Positions 50,927-58,829 of a DNA stretch of 64,000 bases are shown in pieces. A program made the position numbers and the translations under genes. The stretch lies in the IMG/VR virus record IMGVR_UViG_3300023179_000040, positions 42,613 to 106,612 of that record; one strand, 5' to 3'. Within the stretch, counting starts at the first letter, position 1. The number at the start of each line of letters is the position of its first letter. This stretch comes from a virus. The notes below the pieces were generated by a model that saw only the letters and a program-made list of their open reading frames with translations, was not told the DNA's origin and did no database searches.

Positions 50927-53707
50927 CTAAGACTCACAACTGCTACAGGTTAAAATACTTCGTGCCAACTCTTGAGCTGGATTTGAGCTTCTTTGGTAAT
51001 AAAATGTCTTTATCCCATTCTCCCATCCGTATATTAATAAGTCGCTAACATCTTTTGCTGGACAATTCGGTGGAATCATCATATTAAGAGAAACGGCCTG
51101 ATCTATATATTTTTGTCTTTGAATATTTTGAATAACAATTTCTTTCTGACTAATCTCACCAAAGGTTTTGAATACATCTTTTTCTTCCTGTGTTAAGCAT
51201 TCTAAATGTTGTACGCTTCCTCCTCTGACTAATATATCTTTCCAAACTTGTTCGGTATCATGATTTTTGTCTTTTAATATCTTTTTGAGATATGGATTTT
51301 TATATGTGAAACTACCTTTAGCTAATTTTTTAACAAAATAGTTACTATTAAGTGGTTCTATACTAGGACTAACTTGGCCCAATATAAATGAACTACTGGT
51401 TGTTGGAGCAACTGCAAGAGTGGTGATATTACGTCTATGATAACCTTTTAATAATTCTGGTTCACCCAATAATTTAGCTAGATCTATTGATGCTTTATCT
51501 GCTCGTGATTTTATAGTTTTCCATATTTCGACATTTAAGCTTTTAGCCATCATGGATTCAAAAGATATCATCTTGGATTGTAGCAGAGAGTGCCACCCTA
51601 GTACACCCATGCCTAATGCTCGTTGATTCTTGGCAAAGTTATGAGCGGCTGACATAAATTTACTATTATGAGTTTTGCGAATAAACTCCTCATTCACAGC
51701 ATCTAGAAAATAAATCAATGTTTCTATAGCATCTGTTTCCTTAATCTCGTCCCAGTGCAATAAATTCAGAGAAGATAGTACACAAACAAAACTATTATTT
51801 TCGTCAGAATTGAGCGTGATCTCTGAACAGTTGTGTGTGATTATCCCATTACAAATCCATAAATGCTCAGGACTATCTACTTTACAACAATAAACATCTT
51901 CTTTGCCGACATATTCTATATTTACTATTTTATAGAATTTCTTAGTATTATTACGATATTGTCTATTTTCTAGCACAATTCCTTTTCTATCTAAAAACCC
52001 AGTATGTTTATTAAATATAATAGCATCATTTTTATTACCAATAATTAATCTCCAACAATCTTTAGTATTATAAAATTTATAACCTCCTTTACCATCAGGT
52101 AAATATTGTTTTCCTGCTTTTCTTAATATTCTAATCGAAGATTGCATACCTAAATTTGCTAATAATAACTGTATTTGCTGCAAAAATTCTTTGTTAATAT
52201 TAGCTAATGATATTGATATAGGTTTTCCAAGGGATTGGGCGTTAAAAGCTGTACCATCTGAGTAATATAATCCTTTTATATATTCCCATTGTGTTTTTTC
52301 ATTAGATTCCCATATCCAGCTAGGAACAGAACCCTTTTGAAAATTTAGGCTTTTCTTTAGAGCTTTACTACATAGTCGTTTTTTTTGAATTTTACTTTGA
52401 TTTACAACACAAGTATTAAATTTTGCATTATCATATAATCTATTATTTTTAGCAGAGTATTGTGTTGTGTATTTTTTACATACATAGTCGTGGTATGACT
52501 GAACTGTTTCTAATAAATCAAAATCTTTTTCCCAAAGATCTATCATAATTTGGTCTTTGTATTGTGTACCATCAGCTTGATACAAACCTAATAAAAAGGC
52601 TTCTCGGCGCATATTTTTAGTGCCAAAAATACCCCTATTTGTTTGTATAGCTACCTTATCTCCTATTTTTAGATTTTCACATTCTATATTTTTTGTGCGT
52701 ACTGTCCATTTATTAGTTGAAACACTCCGCTCCGAGTAATCAAAAATACAAACTTTATGATACTTAGTTATAGTATGAGTCATTCCGTTATCAAGAGTAA
52801 TTCTGTAAACATCTGCATTTTTTTCAATTAATTGCATAGGAGAAGCATTTACTTGTTTATTATTATCAAATAACATAAGCTTATCTCCAATATCATGCAA
52901 TTCCTTAGCTGTTAATAGACCAAAATTAGAAACAACTCTCTGATCTCCTGTAACACACAAATTACTACTTTTTATTTTGAGTCTTTTATCTTTATATGCT
53001 TGAGGAGCATTATTATTTACATTATCACTAAACATAATGTATGGATATCCAGTTTGGAATCTTTTTTGAATAATTTTTGCCCAAATTTTTCTTTTATCTT
53101 TATCGCCAGATACCATATCTTTCATCCAATCGTCAGATATAGTAACTCCTATACTCATATTTTGAATAGGATGTCCTTCTGATCTTATTTGTAAGAATTC
53201 CTCTACGTCTGGATGCTCCACTGGTAAATAAGCAGCAAATGATCCTCTTCTAGCAGAACCCTGAGAAACTACTTCCGCAACCTTATCGAATAATTCCATA
53301 AAGTGAACCGGGCCACTGCTTTCTCCACCAACACTTATTTTTGCACCGCGTGGTCTGAGGTCACCAAAGTAACCGCTAGTACCGCCACCCAGTTTACTCA
53401 TCATTCCAACCTCAGCGACTTTATTTAAAATATCGTCCATAGTATCCGGAATATAAGAATTAAAGCAAGAGACGGGTAGCCCTCTATCGTTGCCAAAGTT
53501 TGTCCAAACAGGAGTGGCCAAAGAATAGAATCCTCTGGACATATAATCTTCAAACTTATCTGCAAAACCATCTATATTTAGAATAGCTTGGGCTGTTTCT
53601 GCTATTTGACGTATTCTAACTTCTGGAGTTATGCCTTCTTTGAGATATCCTCTTTCCAAGAATATGCGACTATGAGAATTAAGCCAATAATACTTTTTAT
53701 TTGTCAT
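50927..53707 (-). CDS. nrdA: Class I ribonucleotide reductase large subunit with intein
   Basis: 926 residues, of which 251-626 are an intein; the extein is 550 residues, compact and without the N-terminal ATP-cone. Conserved parts: YSLATPVWTNFGN, LPVSCFNSYIPD (C81, one of the redox cysteines), KLGGGTSGYFGDLRPRG, SSGPVHFMELFD, SQGSARRGSFAAYLP, then SSNL|CSEI around the intein (N249, C627, E629 of the N-x-C-x-E site), VCVLSSLNLL (C642), NQRALGMGVLGWHSLLQ, APTTSSSFILGQVSPSIEP, and a C-terminal CSSC pair. It makes deoxynucleotides with the small subunit encoded just upstream. Lack of the ATP-cone suggests no dATP shut-off, which would suit a phage. Confidence 0.93.
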   Translation of the reverse strand: MTNKKYYWLNSHSRIFLERGYLKEGITPEVRIRQIAETAQAILNIDGFADKFEDYMSRGFYSLATPVWTNFGNDRGLPVSCFNSYIPDTMDDILNKVAEVGMMSKLGGGTSGYFGDLRPRGAKISVGGESSGPVHFMELFDKVAEVVSQGSARRGSFAAYLPVEHPDVEEFLQIRSEGHPIQNMSIGVTISDDWMKDMVSGDKDKRKIWAKIIQKRFQTGYPYIMFSDNVNNNAPQAYKDKRLKIKSSNLCVTGDQRVVSNFGLLTAKELHDIGDKLMLFDNNKQVNASPMQLIEKNADVYRITLDNGMTHTITKYHKVCIFDYSERSVSTNKWTVRTKNIECENLKIGDKVAIQTNRGIFGTKNMRREAFLLGLYQADGTQYKDQIMIDLWEKDFDLLETVQSYHDYVCKKYTTQYSAKNNRLYDNAKFNTCVVNQSKIQKKRLCSKALKKSLNFQKGSVPSWIWESNEKTQWEYIKGLYYSDGTAFNAQSLGKPISISLANINKEFLQQIQLLLANLGMQSSIRILRKAGKQYLPDGKGGYKFYNTKDCWRLIIGNKNDAIIFNKHTGFLDRKGIVLENRQYRNNTKKFYKIVNIEYVGKEDVYCCKVDSPEHLWICNGIITHNCSEITLNSDENNSFVCVLSSLNLLHWDEIKETDAIETLIYFLDAVNEEFIRKTHNSKFMSAAHNFAKNQRALGMGVLGWHSLLQSKMISFESMMAKSLNVEIWKTIKSRADKASIDLAKLLGEPELLKGYHRRNITTLAVAPTTSSSFILGQVSPSIEPLNSNYFVKKLAKGSFTYKNPYLKKILKDKNHDTEQVWKDILVRGGSVQHLECLTQEEKDVFKTFGEISQKEIVIQNIQRQKYIDQAVSLNMMIPPNCPAKDVSDLLIYGWENGIKTFYYQRSSNPAQELARSILTCSSCES
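51830..52957 (-). other. Ribonucleotide reductase intein with LAGLIDADG endonuclease
   Basis: Residues 251-626 (376 residues) of the large subunit. Standard class 1 features: starts CVTGDQRVVSNFGL, block B TITKYHKV, block F VYCCKVDSPEHLWI and block G IITHN followed by Cys627. LAGLIDADG motifs read AFLLGLYQADGTQ (370-382) and YIKGLYYSDGTAF (477-488). The +1 residue is the active-site cysteine of the reductase. Confidence 0.93.
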
Positions 53708-53745
53708 ACTTTTCCTTTATGTCTCTGATATGATTATTAAGAATA

Positions 53746-54720
53746 TCAGTTAAATAAATCATCCACGTCGAAGCTTTGAGAACATTTTGCATATTCGACA
53801 GGACGGCTGTGAAAGAAGTCTGTCATGTTATTTCCTAATACCTGTTCATCAAACCAGGATGTTTTAGAGATAGTATTTTGATCAGCCTCAAATATAGGAT
53901 TATAACCTATTTTCATTAAAGATTCATTCATTCTGTTCTTAATAAATTCTTTCAATAATGGTGAATTTAATTTTTCATGATCATAACCATTTACGATCCA
54001 TTCTATAATCTGGCATTCATATTTAACAGCATCTCTGGCTTCGTGTTCGATTTTGGCTTGTAATTCATTATCAAATAATTCTGGATATTCTTGTTTAATG
54101 GTATTAATAATTTTTATACCTATCATTGCATGTAAATTTTCTTCACGTGATGTATATTCTACTTGTTTATTTGTATCTTTAAGCACATTTTTATACCGAC
54201 CAAAAAAACTAATAGTATAAAACTGAGAAAATAAAGCTATATTTTCTACAAATAATGTAAATAGTATTAATGAATAAATAAATTGCTTTTTATTATTATC
54301 GTGAAATTTATGTAAGTGTTTTCTAAGATAGTTCACACGACCTTTAATAATATCTAATTCTAATATATTGTCAAAAGTGTCATCTATTCCTAGTACCTCC
54401 AGAAGTCTCTCATAAGCATCGCCGTGAACAACCTCAACATTGGCCATAACGTACCCCATATCATTAAGACTAGGATGGGGCAAATTATCTCCTAGTTTGG
54501 CCCAAAACTTTTTAACGCTAATTTCTAGTTGACCGATAGTAGAAAGGGCTCTGGTAACAATTTGCTGTTCCTGTTCGGAAAGATTCACGCGAAAATCTTG
54601 AATATCGCTACTAAAATTAAATTCTCTGTGTGTCCAAAAGCCATTGTGCATAGCCTCTATGAATTCTTGGGTCCAAGGATAGTTATCTGGCTTGCGACTA
54701 ATTTGTTCATCAAATATCAT
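53746..54720 (-). CDS. nrdB: Class I ribonucleotide reductase small subunit
   Basis: A 324-residue protein with AAAGAGG before the ATG. The di-metal ligands follow the family pattern: E66, E96-x2-H99 (NVEVVHGDAYERLLE), a Glu in FTLFVENIALFSQF, and E-x2-H in EENLHAMIG. Y103, four residues after H99, fits the radical tyrosine. The first ligand is Glu rather than Asp. The C terminus KCSQSFDVDDLFN should dock into the large subunit. It generates the tyrosyl radical. Gene order is small then large subunit, 38 nt apart. Upstream lies a 47-codon membrane-protein gene whose stop overlaps this ribosome site. Confidence 0.93.
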   Translation of the reverse strand: MIFDEQISRKPDNYPWTQEFIEAMHNGFWTHREFNFSSDIQDFRVNLSEQEQQIVTRALSTIGQLEISVKKFWAKLGDNLPHPSLNDMGYVMANVEVVHGDAYERLLEVLGIDDTFDNILELDIIKGRVNYLRKHLHKFHDNNKKQFIYSLILFTLFVENIALFSQFYTISFFGRYKNVLKDTNKQVEYTSREENLHAMIGIKIINTIKQEYPELFDNELQAKIEHEARDAVKYECQIIEWIVNGYDHEKLNSPLLKEFIKNRMNESLMKIGYNPIFEADQNTISKTSWFDEQVLGNNMTDFFHSRPVEYAKCSQSFDVDDLFN

Positions 54721-54724
54721 AATT

Positions 54725-54868
54725 CTACCTCTTTATTTTTGTCAAAATGGCTATAAGACCCACAAATATAACCGATACAAATTCTTGACCGACATAATTA
54801 AAATTAGTTGCAATACACATTCTGATAAAATATATTATCATCAAAACATAAAATACTAGATGAATCAT
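54725..54868 (-). CDS. 47-residue membrane peptide between dCMP deaminase and nrdB
   Basis: A short frame whose ATG overlaps the dCMP deaminase TGA as ATGA, so translation is coupled. It reads MIHLVFYVLMIIYFIRMCIA (hydrophobic helix 1), then FNYVGQEFVSVIFVGLIAIL (helix 2) and a basic TKIKR end, stopping at TAG just before nrdB. Two helices with a positive tail suggest an inner-membrane microprotein. It fills a gap otherwise unexplained between packed genes. No family recognised. Confidence 0.55.
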   Translation of the reverse strand: MIHLVFYVLMIIYFIRMCIATNFNYVGQEFVSVIFVGLIAILTKIKR

Positions 54869-55341
54869 AGTACACCAGCCAGTTGTTTCAGCCAATCAAA
54901 ATTTGGTGTAGTTTTTATGATTTTTATTCCGCTCATCTCAACAAAAACATCAAATCTTTTTTTAGCTTCTTCATCAAATAAATGTGTACCATGATCATCG
55001 ATCATATATACTGTTGATACGCCTTCTTGCCATAAGCTCATAATACAATTATTACAACATTGTCCAGTTACATAAGCTATACCATTAGCGGGTCTAACAA
55101 CACAATTAGCTAGAGCATTGATTTCTGAGTGTATTATCCAATGATATTTATCTGGTCTATTTGTTGGTAAATTTTCATCATCCAGACCTCGTGGGAACCC
55201 ATTATATCCTACTCCTAGTATTCTATGATTTTGATCGGTAATGACGCATCCGTGTTTGGTATGTATGTCGTGACTACGCTGAGACACTACCTTAGCCAAA
55301 CCTAAAAAATAATTAACCCACGATGGTCTCATTAGATGCAA
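54865..55341 (-). CDS. dCMP deaminase
   Basis: A 158-residue zinc deaminase: HTKHGCVITDQNHRILGVGYNGFPRG, IIHSEINALANC (H71, E73), GQCCNNCIMSLWQ (C96, C99). The usual Pro before the first zinc Cys is Cys95, a small oddity. It deaminates dCMP to dUMP for dTTP synthesis. The start at 55341 is TTG, 7 nt behind AAGGA; an ATG three codons later (55332) is the alternative. A strong sigma70-like promoter lies just upstream. First gene of the ribonucleotide reductase operon. Confidence 0.9.
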   Translation of the reverse strand: MHLMRPSWVNYFLGLAKVVSQRSHDIHTKHGCVITDQNHRILGVGYNGFPRGLDDENLPTNRPDKYHWIIHSEINALANCVVRPANGIAYVTGQCCNNCIMSLWQEGVSTVYMIDDHGTHLFDEEAKKRFDVFVEMSGIKIIKTTPNFDWLKQLAGVL

Positions 55342-55362
55342 TCCGTTTTCCTAAGATGATCT

Positions 55363-55391
55363 ATTGTACCTAGATCGTGGTCGTGTGTCAA
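55363..55391 (-). promoter_or_regulatory. Sigma70-like promoter of the dCMP deaminase/nrd operon
   Basis: Minus strand: TTGACA (55391-55386), 17-bp spacer, TACAAT (55368-55363). Consensus -35 and near-consensus -10 at optimal spacing; start near 55356, giving a leader of about 15 nt. Confidence 0.7.
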
Positions 55392-55400
55392 GAAACTTTT

Positions 55401-55688
55401 TTAATCACGAAACGGAATAATATGCTTACGAACAAAATATAGATTGATAAAAAATCCACAAAAAGCACTAAGAATATTAGAAACCACAGGAAAGGTAATA
55501 TCCTCGAACGGATTAATAAAACAAGTAAGCAGTAGGCTTATCCAAAAACTACTACATTCATGACACAACAGAGGTTTGCTAAGTATAGGAAATTTTGCTA
55601 TATAATTTCTGAATGGGACACTAACCTCTGTGTCGCTCCATGCATAACAAACACCTAAAGATAAACATAAAAAATATAATAAAATCAT
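55401..55688 (-). CDS. Small membrane protein with CHEC motif
   Basis: A 95-residue protein with a hydrophobic N terminus (ILLYFLCLSLGVCYAW), a soluble loop, LLCHECSSFWISLLLTCFINPF with a CxxC next to a second membrane segment, and a third segment ILSAFCGFFINLYFV ending in RKHIIPFRD. Similar CxxC-SFW membrane proteins are common in phages. Its C-terminal half exists as a broken copy at 10285-10422 on the other arm. Translationally coupled (4-nt overlap) to the upstream gene. Function unknown; perhaps a superinfection or lysis-control membrane protein, which is a guess. Confidence 0.65.
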   Translation of the reverse strand: MILLYFLCLSLGVCYAWSDTEVSVPFRNYIAKFPILSKPLLCHECSSFWISLLLTCFINPFEDITFPVVSNILSAFCGFFINLYFVRKHIIPFRD

Positions 55689-56089
55689 ACAAAATATATA
55701 GCTATGCTATTTTCTCTTTCCACTACTGTAAAACCTCTAAAGGCTTTATTAAATAATGTACTGGCAAACTGTGACCAAGCTTGTTCTGTTTTGTCTATAA
55801 TAATAATCCTACCAGAATAGTTGTTCGCTGCTCGGTCTATATTAATTTTATTTAATTCGGCTTGTAGTACTGCTGTATCCTTGATATATTTATCTAACAG
55901 GCCAGGGGTTTGTTCTAGCTTTTCGGTAAAGTATTTGAAAACCCTACCTCTACAACTACAATTAGGATTGGTTTTAAATGTGGTAAGATCAGCTAAAATA
56001 TCTGGAAAATCTGTTTTAAGCTGATAAAAAATAGTATCATCTTTAATTAGAATAGTTAAAGCATCACCCATATTTGCAACAGTAATCAT
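55685..56089 (-). CDS. Conserved phage hypothetical protein
   Basis: 134 residues from the ATG at 56089, 8 nt after AAGGA; an ATG three codons earlier touches that site. An alpha/beta protein: ITVANMGDALTILIKDDTIF, CSCRGRVFKYFTEKLEQTPGL, RIIIIDKTEQAWSQFASTLFNKAF, FTVVERENSIAIYFV. The CSC-RG loop and the ordered strands suggest a folded protein rather than a chance frame. It heads a two-gene unit with the CHEC membrane protein and has a possible promoter 40-70 nt upstream. Function unknown. Confidence 0.6.
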   Translation of the reverse strand: MITVANMGDALTILIKDDTIFYQLKTDFPDILADLTTFKTNPNCSCRGRVFKYFTEKLEQTPGLLDKYIKDTAVLQAELNKINIDRAANNYSGRIIIIDKTEQAWSQFASTLFNKAFRGFTVVERENSIAIYFV

Positions 56090-56128
56090 TTTTAGCATCC
56101 TTTTGAATAAGAATAAAACTTCTGTATT

Positions 56129-56157
56129 CTAGTAAAGAAGCTGGCGTAGATTGTCAA
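56129..56157 (-). promoter_or_regulatory. Possible sigma70-like promoter
   Basis: Minus strand: perfect TTGACA (56157-56152), 17-bp spacer, TACTAG (56134-56129), a weak -10. It lies in the 69-nt gap before the gene at 55685. Confidence 0.4.
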
Positions 56158-56167
56158 GAATTTGGGT

Positions 56168-56419
56168 TTATTTTTTTTCTATTAGTTTATTATAAACTAT
56201 TAGAGACACAACACCTCCCACTATTCCCATCAAAATTCCACATGGAGATAATGCTTCATAGCTTCCCAGCAAATATAAACAAGCGCCACCAACATATGAG
56301 CCAGCAACCCCCAAAGCTACCGTTTTAATAAAACCAAAATTTTCTTCTCCTGGCACTAAGCTTTTAGCTATACTACCTACAAACAAACCATATACACACC
56401 ACACTAATAAACTAAACAT
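56168..56419 (-). CDS. GlsB/YeaQ-type small membrane protein
   Basis: An 83-residue protein with three membrane helices: FSLLVWCVYGLFVGSIAKSL, TVALGVAGSYVGGACLYLLG, and PCGILMGIVGGVVSLIVY. The order G-x-x-x-G-x-I-A-x-x-L-x-P-G-x-E...G-x-x-G...G matches the GlsB/YeaQ/YmgE family (once called transglycosylase-associated). In bacteria it is a small inner-membrane stress protein. Here it belongs to the phage membrane/lysis cassette and overlaps the upstream gene by 8 nt. A role as holin-like or envelope-modifying protein is inference. Confidence 0.75.
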   Translation of the reverse strand: MFSLLVWCVYGLFVGSIAKSLVPGEENFGFIKTVALGVAGSYVGGACLYLLGSYEALSPCGILMGIVGGVVSLIVYNKLIEKK

Positions 56420-56807
56420 TGGCTGCCTCCACTAGGGTTTTAATATCTTCATCCGTGAGGGTTTCTCCGTTATCTAATAAACTCTTCACTATGGATAATG
56501 AATATTTATTATAATCATCTGGTTTCATTTCTCGACGTAGTATTTTTTTTATTCTCATTTTTGTAAACCACCCTTGACGCAAGCTGTATTCTTTAACTTG
56601 TTCACCATATAATGAATATTTGTCTTGCATTGAGCAATCTTTACTAAGTTTATTTTTATTACATTCTTGTAGAATACGTATAAGAGTTAATATTACACTA
56701 ATAATCATAAGAATAGTTAATGGATCAAAACTATAGTTATCATTTTTAGGTAAAGTGGTTTTTGATAAAACTTTAAGTGCTAACTTTTTAAGTTCATCAT
56801 TATTCAT
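56412..56807 (-). CDS. Small single-pass membrane protein
   Basis: 131 residues from the ATG at 56807, 5 nt after the upstream stop; a longer frame would overlap the upstream gene. One membrane helix (LTILMIISVILTLIRIL) near residue 30 with a basic cytoplasmic part afterwards (LRQGWFTKMRIKKILRREM). The end, TLTDEDIKTLVEAANV, is acidic and helical. No known family. Member of the membrane cassette with holin-like and papain-like proteins. Confidence 0.55.
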   Translation of the reverse strand: MNNDELKKLALKVLSKTTLPKNDNYSFDPLTILMIISVILTLIRILQECNKNKLSKDCSMQDKYSLYGEQVKEYSLRQGWFTKMRIKKILRREMKPDDYNKYSLSIVKSLLDNGETLTDEDIKTLVEAANV

Positions 56808-56811
56808 TAGA

Positions 56812-57135
56812 CTATTTCTTTCTAATAGGACATATGCCATTCGGACAATCTGATCCGGGAGCTTTTGGAGCAGGAACTACGTTTTGGGACATTTGACCTT
56901 TTTCTGGCTCACAGTATGTACAATCAATTTTTTTAATATTATCCCCGCTCATGTACCATCCCTTACCTTTGCATACAGGACAGTCTTTGCGCTTGTATTT
57001 AACCTGTACATCATGAGGATGCTTGGCTTTTATAATCGCTCCAGCAAGAGTCACAGGAGCGGTTGTGGAGCCATAATAACCGGTCGAAGAAAACCACAAA
57101 GATATTGCTAATAATCCAAATAATAATTTATTCAT
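56812..57135 (-). CDS. Exported Cys-rich protein with DnaJ-like zinc motif
   Basis: A 107-residue protein with a signal peptide (KLLFGLLAISLWFSSTGYYG, probable cleavage after SSTG). It has CPVCKGKGWYMSGDNIKKIDCTYC, which matches half of a DnaJ zinc finger (CxxCxGxG...CxxC). The C-terminal DCPNGICPIRKK adds two cysteines. Likely periplasmic or surface-located, binding zinc or forming disulphides. In the membrane cassette; could be a lysis or envelope accessory protein. Function unknown. Confidence 0.6.
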   Translation of the reverse strand: MNKLLFGLLAISLWFSSTGYYGSTTAPVTLAGAIIKAKHPHDVQVKYKRKDCPVCKGKGWYMSGDNIKKIDCTYCEPEKGQMSQNVVPAPKAPGSDCPNGICPIRKK

Positions 57136-57136
57136 A

Positions 57137-57340
57137 TTATTTTCTCCATGGTAATGGTACTATATTATTAATAGTATCAACTACCTTTTTAAGAGGTCTT
57201 TTCTTTTCTGGTTTAACAACGGGTGGAGAGACGGGGCTATTTTTAGGAGATAGTTTAATAATTAAATTAACTAGTCTCTCAATAACACTAATTACTAGAT
57301 TAACCAAAGCTCGAACTTTTAGACGTTCTCTAAGATTCAT
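57137..57340 (-). CDS. Small basic protein, possibly membrane-associated
   Basis: A 67-residue protein with AAGGA before its ATG. It has an amphipathic, hydrophobic segment (ALVNLVISVIERLVNLIIKL) flanked by basic ends and a Pro/Lys-rich tail. One base separates its end from the start of the exported Cys-rich gene. A GGTGTAT motif lies 43 nt upstream, which suggests a transcription start here. No family recognised. Confidence 0.5.
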   Translation of the reverse strand: MNLRERLKVRALVNLVISVIERLVNLIIKLSPKNSPVSPPVVKPEKKRPLKKVVDTINNIVPLPWRK

Positions 57341-57376
57341 AAAATATTCCTTATGGTATATTTATTCTATATAATA

Positions 57377-57383
57377 ATACACC
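57377..57383 (-). promoter_or_regulatory. GGTGTAT motif upstream of 57340
   Basis: Minus-strand GGTGTATTATTATA, first G 43 nt before the ATG at 57340, in the gap between the papain-like and the small basic gene. Candidate promoter element by recurrence. Confidence 0.35.
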
Positions 57384-57399
57384 ATTAATATTTTAAGAA

Positions 57400-58329
57400 T
57401 TATAGATAAGTATCAAATCCGTAGTCTGGTAGTTTTTGTACAGGAAAACCATCGAAATTACTTATGGCGAATGCCCCGCCCTGTTTTATCATTCTTTCTG
57501 CCACATCACTATGAATTAAAAATGAGCCATCTGGCAATTGTCCCCAATCTGGATGGCCACCACTATTCCATCCTTTTCCCCAACTATTCAATACAAGAAA
57601 ACTTAAATCGGAACCCGTATCATCACAACTTCCCCAACACATCGCGTGGAGCCACTGTCCTTGTGGTTTAGCAAATCCTTTTTTGTCTCTTACACTACTA
57701 AAACCCTGATTACTACAAACAGATAATCCATAGCCATTAGCCAAAGCATCTCGTGCTTCTTCTAAGGTTCTGATTAAACTTGCAGTTTTCATTTGATGGT
57801 CATTGGCTAAATCTATAACTTTATCTGGTAATCCTCGTCCTCCCCAATTGCCACCCATGCTACCATTATACTTACTAAAATCAGCAACTCCCGGATAATT
57901 TTGTCTAGCTATAATTCCACCAACTCTAGTAACAAAATCTACAGTTCTTGCACAGCTAGATCCCTCTCCGCTATGCCCACGATTTCCATATATGGCTTCT
58001 GTTGCTCCTCTTGCTATCCATGCTTCACGGTCTCCTTTTATATCTATCTCTACCGCCCTACTAATATCACAAGCGTTCCTTGTGCTGTGGCTAGTGCAGT
58101 CACCTAAAGTCTGGCGTTCACTAAAAGCCCCTTTATCAAATTTTAAATAAGAAAGGTACGGTCTGCTTAATTGTCCTTTGCCGGTATTTTTAATTTTTTT
58201 TGCTCCGTCTGCAAAATAAGCATATTTAGCATTTTCCATGAAATGATCAAACACATGAGGTTCATACACGCATCCCGCAAATCCATTTTTATATTTTTCG
58301 TATAGTTGTTGAGATGTCATTCTTGGCAT
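57400..58329 (-). CDS. Papain-like cysteine protease (C1-type)
   Basis: A 309-residue protein with the papain-fold set: ERQTLGDCTSHSTRNA (Q73 oxyanion hole, nucleophile C78), GQWLHAMCWGSC (H228) and LSFLVLNSWGKGWN (N248, followed by S-W-G). No signal peptide and no propeptide are evident. The ATG overlaps the upstream stop by one base. It could cleave phage proteins during assembly, act on host proteins, or contribute to host lysis. In this cassette of membrane and holin-like genes a late function is plausible. The protease assignment is firm; the target is unknown. Confidence 0.82.
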   Translation of the reverse strand: MPRMTSQQLYEKYKNGFAGCVYEPHVFDHFMENAKYAYFADGAKKIKNTGKGQLSRPYLSYLKFDKGAFSERQTLGDCTSHSTRNACDISRAVEIDIKGDREAWIARGATEAIYGNRGHSGEGSSCARTVDFVTRVGGIIARQNYPGVADFSKYNGSMGGNWGGRGLPDKVIDLANDHQMKTASLIRTLEEARDALANGYGLSVCSNQGFSSVRDKKGFAKPQGQWLHAMCWGSCDDTGSDLSFLVLNSWGKGWNSGGHPDWGQLPDGSFLIHSDVAERMIKQGGAFAISNFDGFPVQKLPDYGFDTYL

Positions 58330-58829
58330 TATTTGCTACCCTCATTATAAGCCCAGGCTAAAGCATTAAAACCATCTACAGCTTTGGGTCGTAGTTCTTT
58401 GGATAATGTAACATTATCATCCCCAATACTTGCCACTATAACATCTTGACTTTCTTTTTTAAGATCTTTATATTTGTTTTTCATATCAAGTCTTAACATG
58501 GGACCAGATAAACTGTTAGCCTGACGAATTTCATCAGTATTTTTTACAACTTCGTCTTCACCGTCTAATTCGACCAAGCGACCCAAATCTAACATAAGAT
58601 CACGCAATCTTTTAAAATCACTTTTAGAGCCGCCGTAAGATTTTACCAAACTTACCACCTCGTCAGCTTCTTTTTTAACAGCTGGATCATTTGGTGGTAA
58701 TAGTTCCATAACATCTACTGAAATAGGATTATTTGGATTAATAACTGTTGATAGTTTATTTCCAACCAACCCCCAAATTACCAACAAAACCCCGATCCCT
58801 AATAAAACTTTAGTTAAATTATTATTCAT
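58329..58829 (-). CDS. Membrane-anchored helical protein
   Basis: A 166-residue protein with an N-terminal membrane helix (VLLGIGVLLVIWGLVG) and a helical, charged exterior domain (VKKEADEVVSLVKSYGGSKSDFKRLRDLMLDLG). The topology resembles phage spanin- or holin-partner proteins, but no such motif is certain. Coupled to both neighbours (4-nt overlap upstream, 1-nt overlap downstream with the papain-like gene). It may anchor or regulate the protease, a guess from coupling. Confidence 0.6.
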   Translation of the reverse strand: MNNNLTKVLLGIGVLLVIWGLVGNKLSTVINPNNPISVDVMELLPPNDPAVKKEADEVVSLVKSYGGSKSDFKRLRDLMLDLGRLVELDGEDEVVKNTDEIRQANSLSGPMLRLDMKNKYKDLKKESQDVIVASIGDDNVTLSKELRPKAVDGFNALAWAYNEGSK

